The notes under the pieces: model-generated
What the model was told of the DNA's origin: nothing
Seen by the model: only the letters and a program-made list of their open reading frames with translations
Database searches by the model: none
Program-made: the position numbers and the translations under genes
Part shown: positions 15,646 through 24,039 of the stretch, piece after piece
Layout of the letters: every line of letters starts with the position of its first letter
Numbering within the stretch: the stretch's first letter is position 1
From: Bacteroidales bacterium
GTDB taxonomy: Bacteria > Bacteroidota > Bacteroidia > Bacteroidales > P3
DNA: 55,034 bases
Direction: 5' to 3'
Assembly (NCBI GenBank): GCA_017613375.1
Contig: JAGADZ010000065.1
Location: forward strand, 1 to 55,034

Positions 15646-17163
15646 ATGAAAAAACACATATTTGGTCTATTTCTTTTCTTCGTCTTGCTTTTTCTGAGCG
15701 ATGCATTGCGTGCTCAGGCTCCAAACAACAGTATCGATACAGGGTTCTTTAAAGCTGTCGATGCTGCCAACTATGACAGCCTGCTCCATAACTTCTATAT
15801 GCAGCAATATGCACGAACTTCAAATAACAGTATCCGCCGTGCATCACAATATTATGCTGAATTTGACAATATTCCTGATTCTGTCTTTATACAGCGTCTA
15901 AAGAAACTGCATATGGTGGTTCCAATGTCGTACAATTCTGATGTTAGAGCCTATATTAAAGTTTATGTCCGGTTGATGTCATACCGTATTGACGCTATGA
16001 AGGCTCTGTCAGACTATTATTTTCCGATGTTTGAAGAGACATTGGACCGCTACAATGTGCCTGAAGAACTGAAATACCTTACCATCGTTGAATCGGCGTT
16101 GAATCCTCAGGCTACCTCACGTGCCGGCGCTGCAGGCCTGTGGCAGTTTATGTATTCTACAGGTAAGACATATGACCTTGAAATTAATTCGTTGATAGAT
16201 GAACGCAGGGACCCTTATAAATCGACTGTCGCCGCTGCAAAACTTTTGAAGGCTCTTTACAACATGTATCATGATTGGCATTTGGCTATGGCAGCTTATA
16301 ACTGTGGCCCGGGAAATGTCAACAAGGCTATAGCACGGTCGGGAGGAAAGACGAGTTTCTGGGAGATTTATCCTTATCTGCCACGAGAGACACGTAATTA
16401 TGTGCCGGCTTTCATAGGTGCCACTTATGTCATGAACTATTACCATGAACATGGTATTACCCCTGGCAAAGTGGAAATGCCATTGAAGGTTGATACCGTA
16501 CATCTGCGTCGCGATGTGCATTTCTTGGCCGTGGACAGTGTCGTAGGTATCCCTGCCAGCCAGCTGCGTGATTTGAACCCTCAGTACCGTGCCGATATTA
16601 TTCCGGCAAGTTCACATTCGTATGCTATTTGTATTCCATCAAATAAAATGTCCCGTTTCATAAGTCTTGAGGATTCAGTGTATGCTGTCTCCAAGAGAAT
16701 TATCTCCAAGAAAACAGACATACCAGTGTCAAACAATACGGTTGTCTATCATAAGGTTCGTAAGGGTGAGACATTTAATTCGATTGCACAGAAATATGGT
16801 GTTTCGGTGGCAAACCTGCGCAGATGGAATGGCAAGGGCAGAAAAAGCTCGTTACGTGTCGGGCAGACACTTAAAATATATCTTCCTATACGGGCTGACC
16901 AGAACAATACAAATCCTCCTGCAGGAAATACGACAACTCCCGCTCCGAATAATCCTACGGTGAACAAGCCCGCCCCCAATAAGCCTACACCTCCAAAAAC
17001 ACAACCGGCTAAGACTAACCAGCCAGTATACTATGTTGTCAAGAATGGCGATAACCTTTCCTCCATTGCAGCAAAATATCATACCACGGTAAATAAGATA
17101 ATGAAGTTGAATAATATGAAATCTACTGTGATAAGGGCTGGGCAAAAAATACGTGTGAAATAA
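15646..17163 (+). CDS. mltD: Lytic transglycosylase MltD-like with two LysM repeats
   Basis: It cleaves the glycan strands of peptidoglycan, forming 1,6-anhydromuramic ends. Layout of the 505-residue product: signal peptide (MKKHIFGLFLFFVLLFLSDA), an SLT domain at about residues 125-265 with catalytic Glu in TIVESALNPQA, SRAGAAGLWQFM and MAAYNCGPGNV, then two LysM repeats near residues 370-415 and at the C-terminus (YVVKNGDNLSSIAAKY... RAGQKIRVK), separated by an Asn/Pro/Thr linker. ATG at 15646 is preferred over TTG at 15637. It heads a plus-strand run with ftsB/divIC, an NlpC/P60 hydrolase and a SUI1 factor, a cell-wall and division group. Confidence 0.9.
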   Translation: MKKHIFGLFLFFVLLFLSDALRAQAPNNSIDTGFFKAVDAANYDSLLHNFYMQQYARTSNNSIRRASQYYAEFDNIPDSVFIQRLKKLHMVVPMSYNSDVRAYIKVYVRLMSYRIDAMKALSDYYFPMFEETLDRYNVPEELKYLTIVESALNPQATSRAGAAGLWQFMYSTGKTYDLEINSLIDERRDPYKSTVAAAKLLKALYNMYHDWHLAMAAYNCGPGNVNKAIARSGGKTSFWEIYPYLPRETRNYVPAFIGATYVMNYYHEHGITPGKVEMPLKVDTVHLRRDVHFLAVDSVVGIPASQLRDLNPQYRADIIPASSHSYAICIPSNKMSRFISLEDSVYAVSKRIISKKTDIPVSNNTVVYHKVRKGETFNSIAQKYGVSVANLRRWNGKGRKSSLRVGQTLKIYLPIRADQNNTNPPAGNTTTPAPNNPTVNKPAPNKPTPPKTQPAKTNQPVYYVVKNGDNLSSIAAKYHTTVNKIMKLNNMKSTVIRAGQKIRVK

Positions 17164-17182
17164 TCTTCCAAAAAACGTTGCA

Positions 17183-17485
17183 ATGGATTTCAAGAACAGT
17201 ACTATATGGCGAATTGTGAAGAACAAGTATGTCATTGCTTTCCTGGTGTTTTTGGCGGTGTTCTTTTTCTTTGATGAAAACAATTTTTTTGTCACACGGT
17301 CTCTTCGCCGTGATGTCGGCAACTTGAAGCATACTCTCGATACGTTGCATCAGGGAATCATCAACGACAGCATTCAAGCAGAACGGCTGAAAGACAATAT
17401 GGATTCAATAGAGCGTTATGGGCGTGAGAAATACTACATGAAACGTAATAACGAGGATGTCTTTGTGATAAACGATGCTGGATAA
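17183..17485 (+). CDS. Septum formation initiator FtsB/DivIC family protein
   Basis: A small bitopic division protein of 100 residues: a short cytoplasmic segment, one membrane helix at about residues 17-33 (YVIAFLVFLAVFFFFD), then a periplasmic coiled coil (RSLRRDVGNLKHTLDTLHQ and on) and the family's C-terminal IERYGREKYYMKRNNEDVF. FtsB/DivIC forms a complex with FtsL and FtsQ/DivIB that activates septal peptidoglycan synthesis. It begins 19 bp after mltD. Confidence 0.88.
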   Translation: MDFKNSTIWRIVKNKYVIAFLVFLAVFFFFDENNFFVTRSLRRDVGNLKHTLDTLHQGIINDSIQAERLKDNMDSIERYGREKYYMKRNNEDVFVINDAG

Positions 17486-17528
17486 GGGTTCAGTCCTTTG
17501 ATTCTATTGGCTCGAAATAATACATCTG

Positions 17529-18170
17529 ATGAAAAAAGCAAGAGAAATACATGGCAGCAAGCGTCTGCTGTTTATAATGGCGACCATTGTGGTTTACGGT
17601 GTCATGATGACATCATGCAATGCCATCAAGAAGTTTCTAAACACACGTCTCGATGATGAAGATTATATAGTTGGCCAACTATATGCTGACGAGTATGTCA
17701 CAGAACCTGCTGCGAATCCTACAGGTAGGCAGGATAACGCTGGGGTGGCAGGCTCAAAAACAGGAATTGAACTCAACGAAAAGGACAATCCAAAGCTCTA
17801 TGAGGCTATTGACAGTTGGATAGGCACCCCGTATCTTTATGGAGGATGTTCGACAGATGGTATCGACTGCTCTTGTTTTGTGGGGAAAATATACAAGAGT
17901 GTTTATGGTGTCAATTTACATCGTGTCTCAAACGACATTCAGCAGGATGTTACTCCAGTAAAACGTGATGAACTTCGTGAAGGGGATATTTTGTTTTTCA
18001 CCAATTCAAATGGACGAGTGTCGCATGTGGGTATATATCTCAAGGATGACATGTTTGTTCATTCTTCTACCTCTCGCGGTGTCTCTGTCAGTTCGTTGAA
18101 TAACTCATATTGGCAAAAGCATTTCTATAAGGGTGGACGTCATAAGTCTGTGACGACGAAGTATAAATAG
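17529..18170 (+). CDS. NlpC/P60 family lipoprotein (cell-wall endopeptidase)
   Basis: A 213-residue protein with a lipoprotein-type signal (hydrophobic LLFIMATIVVYGVMMTSC; lipidated Cys near residue 30). The NlpC/P60 papain-fold domain spans about residues 95-210: PYLYGGCSTDGIDCSCF carries the catalytic Cys, SHVGIYL and FVHSS carry the His region. Such enzymes cut D-gamma-glutamyl-diaminopimelate bonds in peptidoglycan stems. The residue after the catalytic Cys-Ser is Cys where most relatives have Gly (DCSGF). It lies 43 bp after ftsB/divIC in the same run of genes. Confidence 0.88.
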   Translation: MKKAREIHGSKRLLFIMATIVVYGVMMTSCNAIKKFLNTRLDDEDYIVGQLYADEYVTEPAANPTGRQDNAGVAGSKTGIELNEKDNPKLYEAIDSWIGTPYLYGGCSTDGIDCSCFVGKIYKSVYGVNLHRVSNDIQQDVTPVKRDELREGDILFFTNSNGRVSHVGIYLKDDMFVHSSTSRGVSVSSLNNSYWQKHFYKGGRHKSVTTKYK

Positions 18171-18195
18171 TTTATTCGACAAGAGTATTTAGAAT

Positions 18196-18528
18196 ATGTC
18201 TAAGAACAAGAATAAAGTTGGTGTTGTATATTCAACCAATCCTGATTTCGTTTATGAATATGAAGATGAATCTCCAATAGAGGAGACTCTTCCTCCGTCG
18301 CAACAGAAACTAAGGGTTACACTCGACCGAAGACAAAGGGGAGGCAAACAAGTGACTCTTGTTACAGGATTCATAGGCCACGATGAGGATATCGTCGCAC
18401 TTGGCAAGATGCTGAAAACCAAATGTGGGGTCGGGGGAAATGTGAAGGATGGTGAGATATTGATTCAAGGTGACTTTCGTGAGAAAGTACGTACGCTCCT
18501 TTTGGCAGAAGGTTATAAAGTTTCATAG
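18196..18528 (+). CDS. SUI1/YciH-family translation factor
   Basis: A 110-residue protein whose C-terminal ~75 residues match the SUI1 (eIF1-like) domain: RVTLDRRQRGGKQVTLVTGF, LKTKCGVGGNVKDGEILIQGD and KVRTLLLAEGYKVS. The bacterial family binds the 30S subunit and affects start-codon selection in the few cases studied; it is not essential. The N-terminal ~35 residues are acidic. It starts 25 bp after the NlpC/P60 gene. dnaG follows with its own promoter. Confidence 0.88.
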   Translation: MSKNKNKVGVVYSTNPDFVYEYEDESPIEETLPPSQQKLRVTLDRRQRGGKQVTLVTGFIGHDEDIVALGKMLKTKCGVGGNVKDGEILIQGDFREKVRTLLLAEGYKVS

Positions 18529-18586
18529 AATCTGTCACGTTTTTATACGAAAGAAAAAAATCATTACATAATTTCATTTTTCTTCG

Positions 18587-18595
18587 TATTTTTGC
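18587..18595 (+). promoter_or_regulatory. Promoter -7 element TATTTTTGC of dnaG
   Basis: TATTTTTGC ends 8 bp before the dnaG ATG, so transcription should begin at or within a few bases of the start codon, giving a leaderless or nearly leaderless message. Confidence 0.6.
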
Positions 18596-18603
18596 ATTTT
18601 ATT

Positions 18604-20583
18604 ATGATAAATCAGGAAACCATACAACGCATTATGGATGCGGTCCGTATAGAGGATGTGATTGGTGAATTCGTTCAGCTGAAAAAGCGCGGCACCAATC
18701 ATATTGGTTGTTGCCCGTTCCATAATGAGAAGACTCCGTCGTTTTCTGTCTCGCCGACCAAGGGCATATACAAGTGCTTCGGATGCGGTGAGAGTGGCAA
18801 TGTTGTTGGATTCCTTATGAAACATGAGCATTATACTTATCCGGAGGCTCTTAAATGGCTGGCAAATAAATATAATATAGAGATTGAAGAGGAACAGCTG
18901 TCGCAAGAACAGATAGAACGAAATAATGAACGCGACGCTCTCTTCCATGTTTCAGAATTTGCTCAGAAGTATTTCCATAATCTTCTCTATGAAGATGAGA
19001 TGGGTGTGGCTGTAGGACTGTCGTATTTCCATAGCCGTGGTCTTTCAGACAATGTCATTAAAGATTTTGGTCTGGGCTATAGTCTTGACGAATGGACGGC
19101 ATTTACTGATTATGCCCGTAAAAACGGATATAGCGACAATGTCCTTCAAAAGACAGGATTGACCATTTTTAAGGAAGATGGCAAGTGCTTCGACCGATTC
19201 AAGGGGCGTGTCATGTTCCCTATATTCAGTGTCAGTGGACGCGTGCTCGGTTTCTCTGGTCGCATCTTGTCGAAAGAGAAACAGGCAGCCAAGTATGTTA
19301 ATTCTCCTGATTCTGAGATTTACAACAAAAGCCATATTCTATATGGACTCTATCAGGCAAAGAATGCAATAAGCCGCCAAGATAAAGTCTATCTGGTTGA
19401 AGGAAATATCGATGTGATATCGATGTATCAGTCTGGAGTCGAGAATACGGTGGCTTCATGCGGGACATCGCTCACTATTGAACAGGTGAGACTGATGCGT
19501 CGCTATACCAAAAATGTCACAGTGCTGTACGATGGCGACAAGGCAGGAATAAAGGCGGCTTTCCGTGCGGTGAATATGTTGTTCGAGGAAGGAATGCATG
19601 TTCGTGTGGTGCTGTTCCCTGATGGCGAAGACCCTGATAGCTATGCTCAGAAATATGGCTCAACTCGTCTTCAAGAATTCTTAAAGGATAACGAGACAAA
19701 TTTTGTCCTTTTCAAGACAAAGGTCTTGATTGACGATATCAAAGGCGACCCTATACGTAAGGCAGAGGTTCTTACAGAGATTGTCCGCACCATAGCCCTC
19801 GTGCCGGATTTGATGGAACGCACCGAATATGTTTCTCAGTGTGCATCGTTGCTTCGTATTTCAGAGCAGACCCTGCAGAATGAACTCGCCAAGGAGTTGA
19901 ATCGACGTCTGCGTGCCACTGCGGCGAAACCGATAGCGACAAATGATAAAGATATACAGGAGATAATACCTTCAGGGGAGACTTCCCAGCAACTCGTTGT
20001 GCCGGAGTCTACAACAACGGTTATAAATCCTGCAGAATTCCAAGAACGTAAGATAATCAGTCTGCTGTTAAATCAAGGCAACAAAGTGTTGGAATATGAG
20101 ACCAAAGATAATGACGGCAATATCACGGTAATTAATTATACTATCGCTCAAATAATTGTAGGAGACATCCTTAATGATGGATTGACTTTTGAAAACAGTA
20201 CATATCTTGCAATCTTCAATGAGTTCGTCCGTCGTATTGAACGAAATGAGACTTCGTTTGATATGCAGTTCTTCGTAACACATCCGGACAGGGATGTGAG
20301 ACAAATTGCCACATCTCTGATGATGGAGGATTACCATATCAGTGACAAATGGATAAAAAAACAGATAGCCGTCCCCACACCTGATGAAAGACTTCGCAAC
20401 GATTTGGAGGAATCGCTACTGAACTTCAAATTAAAAAAACTGGATGTTAAAATCGACAATATTGACAGACAGTTCCCGTATGTTTCCACTGACGAGGATA
20501 AACTTGACTTGGTGTCGCAGAAGATGCATTATCTAAAACTACGTCGACAGATAGGTTCGGCATTAAACAGAGTGATTGTATAA
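18604..20583 (+). CDS. dnaG: DNA primase
   Basis: DnaG makes the RNA primers for lagging-strand DNA replication. The 659-residue product has the CHC2-type zinc-binding domain near residues 35-65 (CCPFHNEKTPSF, KCFGCGESGN), the catalytic core with RFKGRVMFPIF and GFSGRIL, the TOPRIM segment (VYLVEGNIDVISMYQ; LYDGDKAGIKAA with the acidic metal ligands; FPDGEDPDSYAQ) and a C-terminal helicase-interacting region. The frame extends to a TTG at 18592, but that codon lies inside the promoter element, so ATG 18604 is the start. The sigma-54 activator gene follows 19 bp downstream. Confidence 0.95.
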   Translation: MINQETIQRIMDAVRIEDVIGEFVQLKKRGTNHIGCCPFHNEKTPSFSVSPTKGIYKCFGCGESGNVVGFLMKHEHYTYPEALKWLANKYNIEIEEEQLSQEQIERNNERDALFHVSEFAQKYFHNLLYEDEMGVAVGLSYFHSRGLSDNVIKDFGLGYSLDEWTAFTDYARKNGYSDNVLQKTGLTIFKEDGKCFDRFKGRVMFPIFSVSGRVLGFSGRILSKEKQAAKYVNSPDSEIYNKSHILYGLYQAKNAISRQDKVYLVEGNIDVISMYQSGVENTVASCGTSLTIEQVRLMRRYTKNVTVLYDGDKAGIKAAFRAVNMLFEEGMHVRVVLFPDGEDPDSYAQKYGSTRLQEFLKDNETNFVLFKTKVLIDDIKGDPIRKAEVLTEIVRTIALVPDLMERTEYVSQCASLLRISEQTLQNELAKELNRRLRATAAKPIATNDKDIQEIIPSGETSQQLVVPESTTTVINPAEFQERKIISLLLNQGNKVLEYETKDNDGNITVINYTIAQIIVGDILNDGLTFENSTYLAIFNEFVRRIERNETSFDMQFFVTHPDRDVRQIATSLMMEDYHISDKWIKKQIAVPTPDERLRNDLEESLLNFKLKKLDVKIDNIDRQFPYVSTDEDKLDLVSQKMHYLKLRRQIGSALNRVIV

Positions 20584-20602
20584 CAACGCAAAGACTTGAG
20601 AC

Positions 20603-21871
20603 ATGGACATCCAAAGTATAAAAAACAGATACGATATTATAGGCAATGATCCAAAGCTTGTTTTCGCCATTAACAAGGCTATTCAAGTCGCCCCTACAGA
20701 TTTGAGTATTCTCGTCACTGGAGAGAGTGGTGTCGGTAAGGAAGTATTTGCACGCATGATTCATGACAACAGTACTCGTAAACATAAGAAATTGGTCTCT
20801 GTCAACTGCGGAGCGATTCCGGAAGGTACTATAGAAAGTGAGTTGTTTGGACATGTCAAAGGTTCATTTACTGGTGCAGACAAGGATCGTAGAGGCTATT
20901 TTGAAGAGGCTGACGGCGGCACTCTTTTTCTTGACGAAGTAGGGGAACTGCCTTTATCTATGCAGGTGAAACTGCTGCGTGTCCTTGAAAACGGTGAAAT
21001 CATTCCCGTTGGTTCGTCCACATCGCGTAAGATAAATGTGCGTGTGGTGGCAGCCACAAATATTGATTTATTAGCGGCAATCCGTAAAGGTCATTACCGT
21101 GAGGATCTCTATTACCGACTCAATCAGATATCAATTGCAATACCTCCTCTGCGAGAACGTAAAGAAGACATAGTGTTGCTATTCCGGAAATTTGCTTCCG
21201 ATGTGGCAGAGAAATATCAGATGCCACTATTACGTTTGGATGAGGATGCAAAACGATATCTTATGGACTATCCATGGTATGGCAATGTCCGTGAATTAAA
21301 GAATATTACCGAACAGATTGCTGTCGTCGAAAATGAGCGTGTTATTACCAAAGAGATTCTTCAAAATTATCTCAGTTATATTCCTGAACAGAAAATGCCT
21401 GTCCTTTTCCGTCAGGATTCTTCATCGACAAACACAATTACTGACCGAGAACTGTTGCTTAAGGCTCTTTCTATGGGGCAGATGATAAACGAGATGCGTT
21501 CGGAAATTAATAATCTTAAGCAGATTATTACTACAATGGCAGGTCACGGTATTGCCGTTGAAGATGGCTCCAATGGTGACCCTATTCTTATTGATAATTC
21601 TAACCTTCAGACGTTTCAACATTCCAGTATCCCTTCATTCCAGCATCCAAATATAGACTCGTTTTCGAATTCACAAAATGCCGAGGAGGTGGAATTTCAA
21701 GACTCTGAAATCGTTGAAGATGAACCTATGTCTTTGGAGGATAGGGAAAAGGCTGCCATTAGAAAAGCTCTTGAGCGTCATCATGGAAGACGTCGTCCTG
21801 CCGCACAGGAACTTGGTATTTCTGAACGTACATTGTACCGCAAAATAAAAGAATACAATATTGAAATTTGA
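20603..21871 (+). CDS. Sigma-54-dependent transcriptional activator without sensor domain
   Basis: An AAA+ bacterial enhancer-binding protein that remodels sigma-54 RNA polymerase. The 422-residue product starts directly with the AAA+ domain (about 8-250): Walker A GESGVGKE, the sigma-54 contact loop GSFTGA (a Ser variant of GAFTGA), Walker [10 protein letters not shown], and WYGNVREL. A Fis-type helix-turn-helix closes the protein ([20 protein letters not shown]). There is no receiver, PAS or GAF domain, so control must come from expression or a partner. The linker between the domains contains residues derived from repeat DNA (about 334-355: [13 protein letters not shown]). It follows dnaG by 19 bp and precedes aroA by 20 bp. 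Confidence 0.92.
   Translation: MDIQSIKNRYDIIGNDPKLVFAINKAIQVAPTDLSILVTGESGVGKEVFARMIHDNSTRKHKKLVSVNCGAIPEGTIESELFGHVKGSFTGADKDRRGYFEEADGGTLFLDEVGELPLSMQVKLLRVLENGEIIPVGSSTSRKINVRVVAATNIDLLAAIRKGHYREDLYYRLNQISIAIPPLRERKEDIVLLFRKFASDVAEKYQMPLLRLDEDAKRYLMDYPWYGNVRELKNITEQIAVVENERVITKEILQNYLSYIPEQKMPVLFRQDSSSTNTITDRELLLKALSMGQMINEMRSEINNLKQIITTMAGHGIAVEDGSNGDPILIDNSNLQTFQHSSIPSFQHPNIDSFSNSQNAEEVEFQDSEIVEDEPMSLEDREKAAIRKALERHHGRRRPAAQELGISERTLYRKIKEYNIEI
21603..21670 (+). repeat. Short repeat carried in frame within the sigma-54 activator linker
   Basis: TTTCAACATTCCAG, TATCCCTTCATTCCAG and CATCCAAAT-like units form a degenerate 8-9 bp repeat, reading [13 protein letters not shown] in frame. It resembles the reverse complement of the GGGAAT-type repeats at 2252-2430. 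Confidence 0.6.
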
Positions 21872-21891
21872 TAGGTTAAAGTTTTAGACAC

Positions 21892-23106
21892 ATGGAAACA
21901 ATACAGATTACGTTACCTTCGTCAAAGAGTTTGTCAAACAGATGGTTGATGCTTGACTATATGTCTCGCACAGGAATAAAGATAAAAAATATCTCGTCTT
22001 CAAATGATACACAGCAATTAGGAAGATTGCTACATCAACTCAAAGCAGGCCGTAGGCACAACTTCGATTGCCGTGATGCCGCTACCGTTGCTCGTTTTCT
22101 TCTTGCATTGCTATCTATTACACCGGGAAAGCACACCCTGACAGGATCTCCTCAACTATGTAGTCGCCCTATGGGACAGTTGATAGATTCTTTGCGTTCT
22201 GCAGGCTGTATTATTGAATGTACCGGAGAAGAGGGTTGTTTGCCAGTCAAGATAACGGGTACTGTCCCTACGGCTCAGCGTATTGTAATAGATTGTAGTC
22301 TCAGTAGCCAATTCGCATCAGCACTGCTTATTGCATCGGCAACATTGCCACAGGGTGGTGTGGTGGAACTCGCAGGAGCGCCTGTTTCTGAACCATATAT
22401 CGAGATGACTTTGAAGGTTATGGAACAGGCTAAAGTCCAGTGGTGTCTCAAAGGAGTTCCCCCTGCATATTTTGTGGAACATTCGATACCTCAGTGTGAT
22501 GTCGTCTCTATTGAGAAAGACTGGTCTGCTGCTTCATACTTTTTTGAGGCGGCTGCTTTGTTGCCTGATGTTCCAATCCGTCTGCCAGGTTTGACTCGTG
22601 ATAGTCTGCAGGGAGACAAGGAAGTTCGTGATATCTTCAGCCAAATGGGTCTCACTGTTAGTCAAGGGGAACAGTCTGTGGAACTGAAAAGGGAGAAGAA
22701 TTTGACAGACAAGTTGGAATGGGATTTTACAAACACTCCAGACCTTGTACCAGCAGTTGCTGTTGCATGTGCCGCACTTGGTATCGAAGCACATCTTTCC
22801 GGTGTCGCAGCTTTGCGTTATAAAGAAAGTGACAGACTCGCCTCTATCGCAGAGGAACTTAAGAAACTGGGGCGTGAGGTCGTTATCGAGGATAATATTC
22901 TGACAATCCCCTCTGGAGAACCGTTTACCTCTAAGATGCTGAAGAAGGTGTCTGTCTTGGATTCTCATGGCGATCATAGAATTGCCATGTCATTCGGTGT
23001 CCTCAAGTTGATATGTCCTGAATTGACAATTCAAAATCCCGATGTGGTATCCAAATCTTTCCCTGATTTCTGGAAGATGCTTGACCGTTTGACAGGTCTT
23101 GAATGA
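21892..23106 (+). CDS. aroA: 3-phosphoshikimate 1-carboxyvinyltransferase (EPSP synthase)
   Basis: AroA transfers the enolpyruvyl group of PEP to shikimate 3-phosphate; its product is the substrate of AroC at 12430. The 404-residue product shows LPSSKSLSNRWLML at the N-terminus (substrate-binding SKS..NR), CRDAATVARFLLAL, CSRPMGQLIDSL, SSQFASALLIA, the KDWSAASYFF block, LRYKESDRLASI (K, E, D, R catalytic set) and SHGDHRIAMSFG. Length and motif order are normal. It ends a plus-strand run after the sigma-54 activator and is convergent with miaA. Confidence 0.94.
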   Translation: METIQITLPSSKSLSNRWLMLDYMSRTGIKIKNISSSNDTQQLGRLLHQLKAGRRHNFDCRDAATVARFLLALLSITPGKHTLTGSPQLCSRPMGQLIDSLRSAGCIIECTGEEGCLPVKITGTVPTAQRIVIDCSLSSQFASALLIASATLPQGGVVELAGAPVSEPYIEMTLKVMEQAKVQWCLKGVPPAYFVEHSIPQCDVVSIEKDWSAASYFFEAAALLPDVPIRLPGLTRDSLQGDKEVRDIFSQMGLTVSQGEQSVELKREKNLTDKLEWDFTNTPDLVPAVAVACAALGIEAHLSGVAALRYKESDRLASIAEELKKLGREVVIEDNILTIPSGEPFTSKMLKKVSVLDSHGDHRIAMSFGVLKLICPELTIQNPDVVSKSFPDFWKMLDRLTGLE

Positions 23107-23109
23107 ATG

Positions 23110-23129
23110 CAATAATGATTGAATTATTG
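23110..23129 (+). terminator. Weak hairpin between convergent aroA and miaA
   Basis: CAATAAT and ATTATTG form a 7-bp AT-rich stem with a 6-nt loop just after the aroA stop. The T-tract is poor, so a terminator role is only possible. Confidence 0.3.
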
Positions 23130-23151
23130 TTCAGTCATTTTGACAAGTTTA

Positions 23152-24039
23152 TTACTCAAGTGCTGAAAGCATCATGGAGAGATTGTTTCGCTCCACCCAG
23201 TGGATGTTGCTGTAACGAGCTAACCAGGTGATTTGCTTCTTGGCGTATTGCCATGTGTGGTTTTTGATTTCTGTTACTGCTTTTTGAAGAGTTGTAAGGT
23301 TGTCTAAGAAAGAGAATATTTCTTTGTAACCTACCGTATTCAAAGTGTTTAGTCCTCTGTATTGTTGTAAGCAGGATACTTCATTGAGTAATCCTTGCTC
23401 TATCATCCTTTCTGTTCTGAGACTGATTCGCTGACGTAACTCGTCGCGGTCGGTTTTTATTCCGATTTTGACAATGCGGAAAGGACGAGGTTCCAAGGGC
23501 TTTGACAATAGTTCACTATATTTGCATCCAGCAGTGATTATGGTTTCCATGGCTCTTTGGACACGAATAGGATTCTGCTTGTCTACTATTGCGTAATATT
23601 CGGGGTCTAAAGCCTGCAGTTTGTCAAGAATCTCAAGCAGTCCTCCGTCAGCTATTTTCTTACTCAGAGAGTCTCTTAGTTCAGGTGTGGGATCTGGAAG
23701 GTAATTAATGCCGGTGCATAATGCGTCAATGTAAAGGCCGCTTCCGCCTACGGCAATCATTGTATCGTTCTTTGTAAATAGTGATTTTAAAAGGTCTAAT
23801 GCTTCATGCTCATATTGGTACGCGTTATAGGGATGGGTTACGGACCTGTTGGCAATAAAATGATGAGGGACAGCGGACAGCTCTTCAGGCGTGGGCCTGG
23901 CGACACCGATATTAAGCTCCTTGTAAAACTGACGGGAATCACATGAAAGGATTTCCGTATTCAGTGCTTTTGCCAAAGTGATGGCTGATTCGGTCTTGCC
24001 TGATGCTGTGGGCCCGACAATGACAACAAGGGTTTTCAT
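23152..24039 (-). CDS. miaA: tRNA dimethylallyltransferase
   Basis: MiaA transfers a dimethylallyl group to N6 of A37 in tRNAs that read U-initial codons. The 295-residue product shows VVIVGPTASGKTESAITLA (P-loop), LSCDSRQFYKELNIGVARPT, VGGSGLYIDAL, NPIRVQRAMETI and TVGYKEIFSFL. The ATG at 24039 overlaps the TGA of the upstream cca gene (ATGA), which supports this start over an upstream in-frame ATG at 24084 and indicates translational coupling. Together with cca it makes a tRNA-maturation pair. Confidence 0.94.
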   Translation of the reverse strand: MKTLVVIVGPTASGKTESAITLAKALNTEILSCDSRQFYKELNIGVARPTPEELSAVPHHFIANRSVTHPYNAYQYEHEALDLLKSLFTKNDTMIAVGGSGLYIDALCTGINYLPDPTPELRDSLSKKIADGGLLEILDKLQALDPEYYAIVDKQNPIRVQRAMETIITAGCKYSELLSKPLEPRPFRIVKIGIKTDRDELRQRISLRTERMIEQGLLNEVSCLQQYRGLNTLNTVGYKEIFSFLDNLTTLQKAVTEIKNHTWQYAKKQITWLARYSNIHWVERNNLSMMLSALE

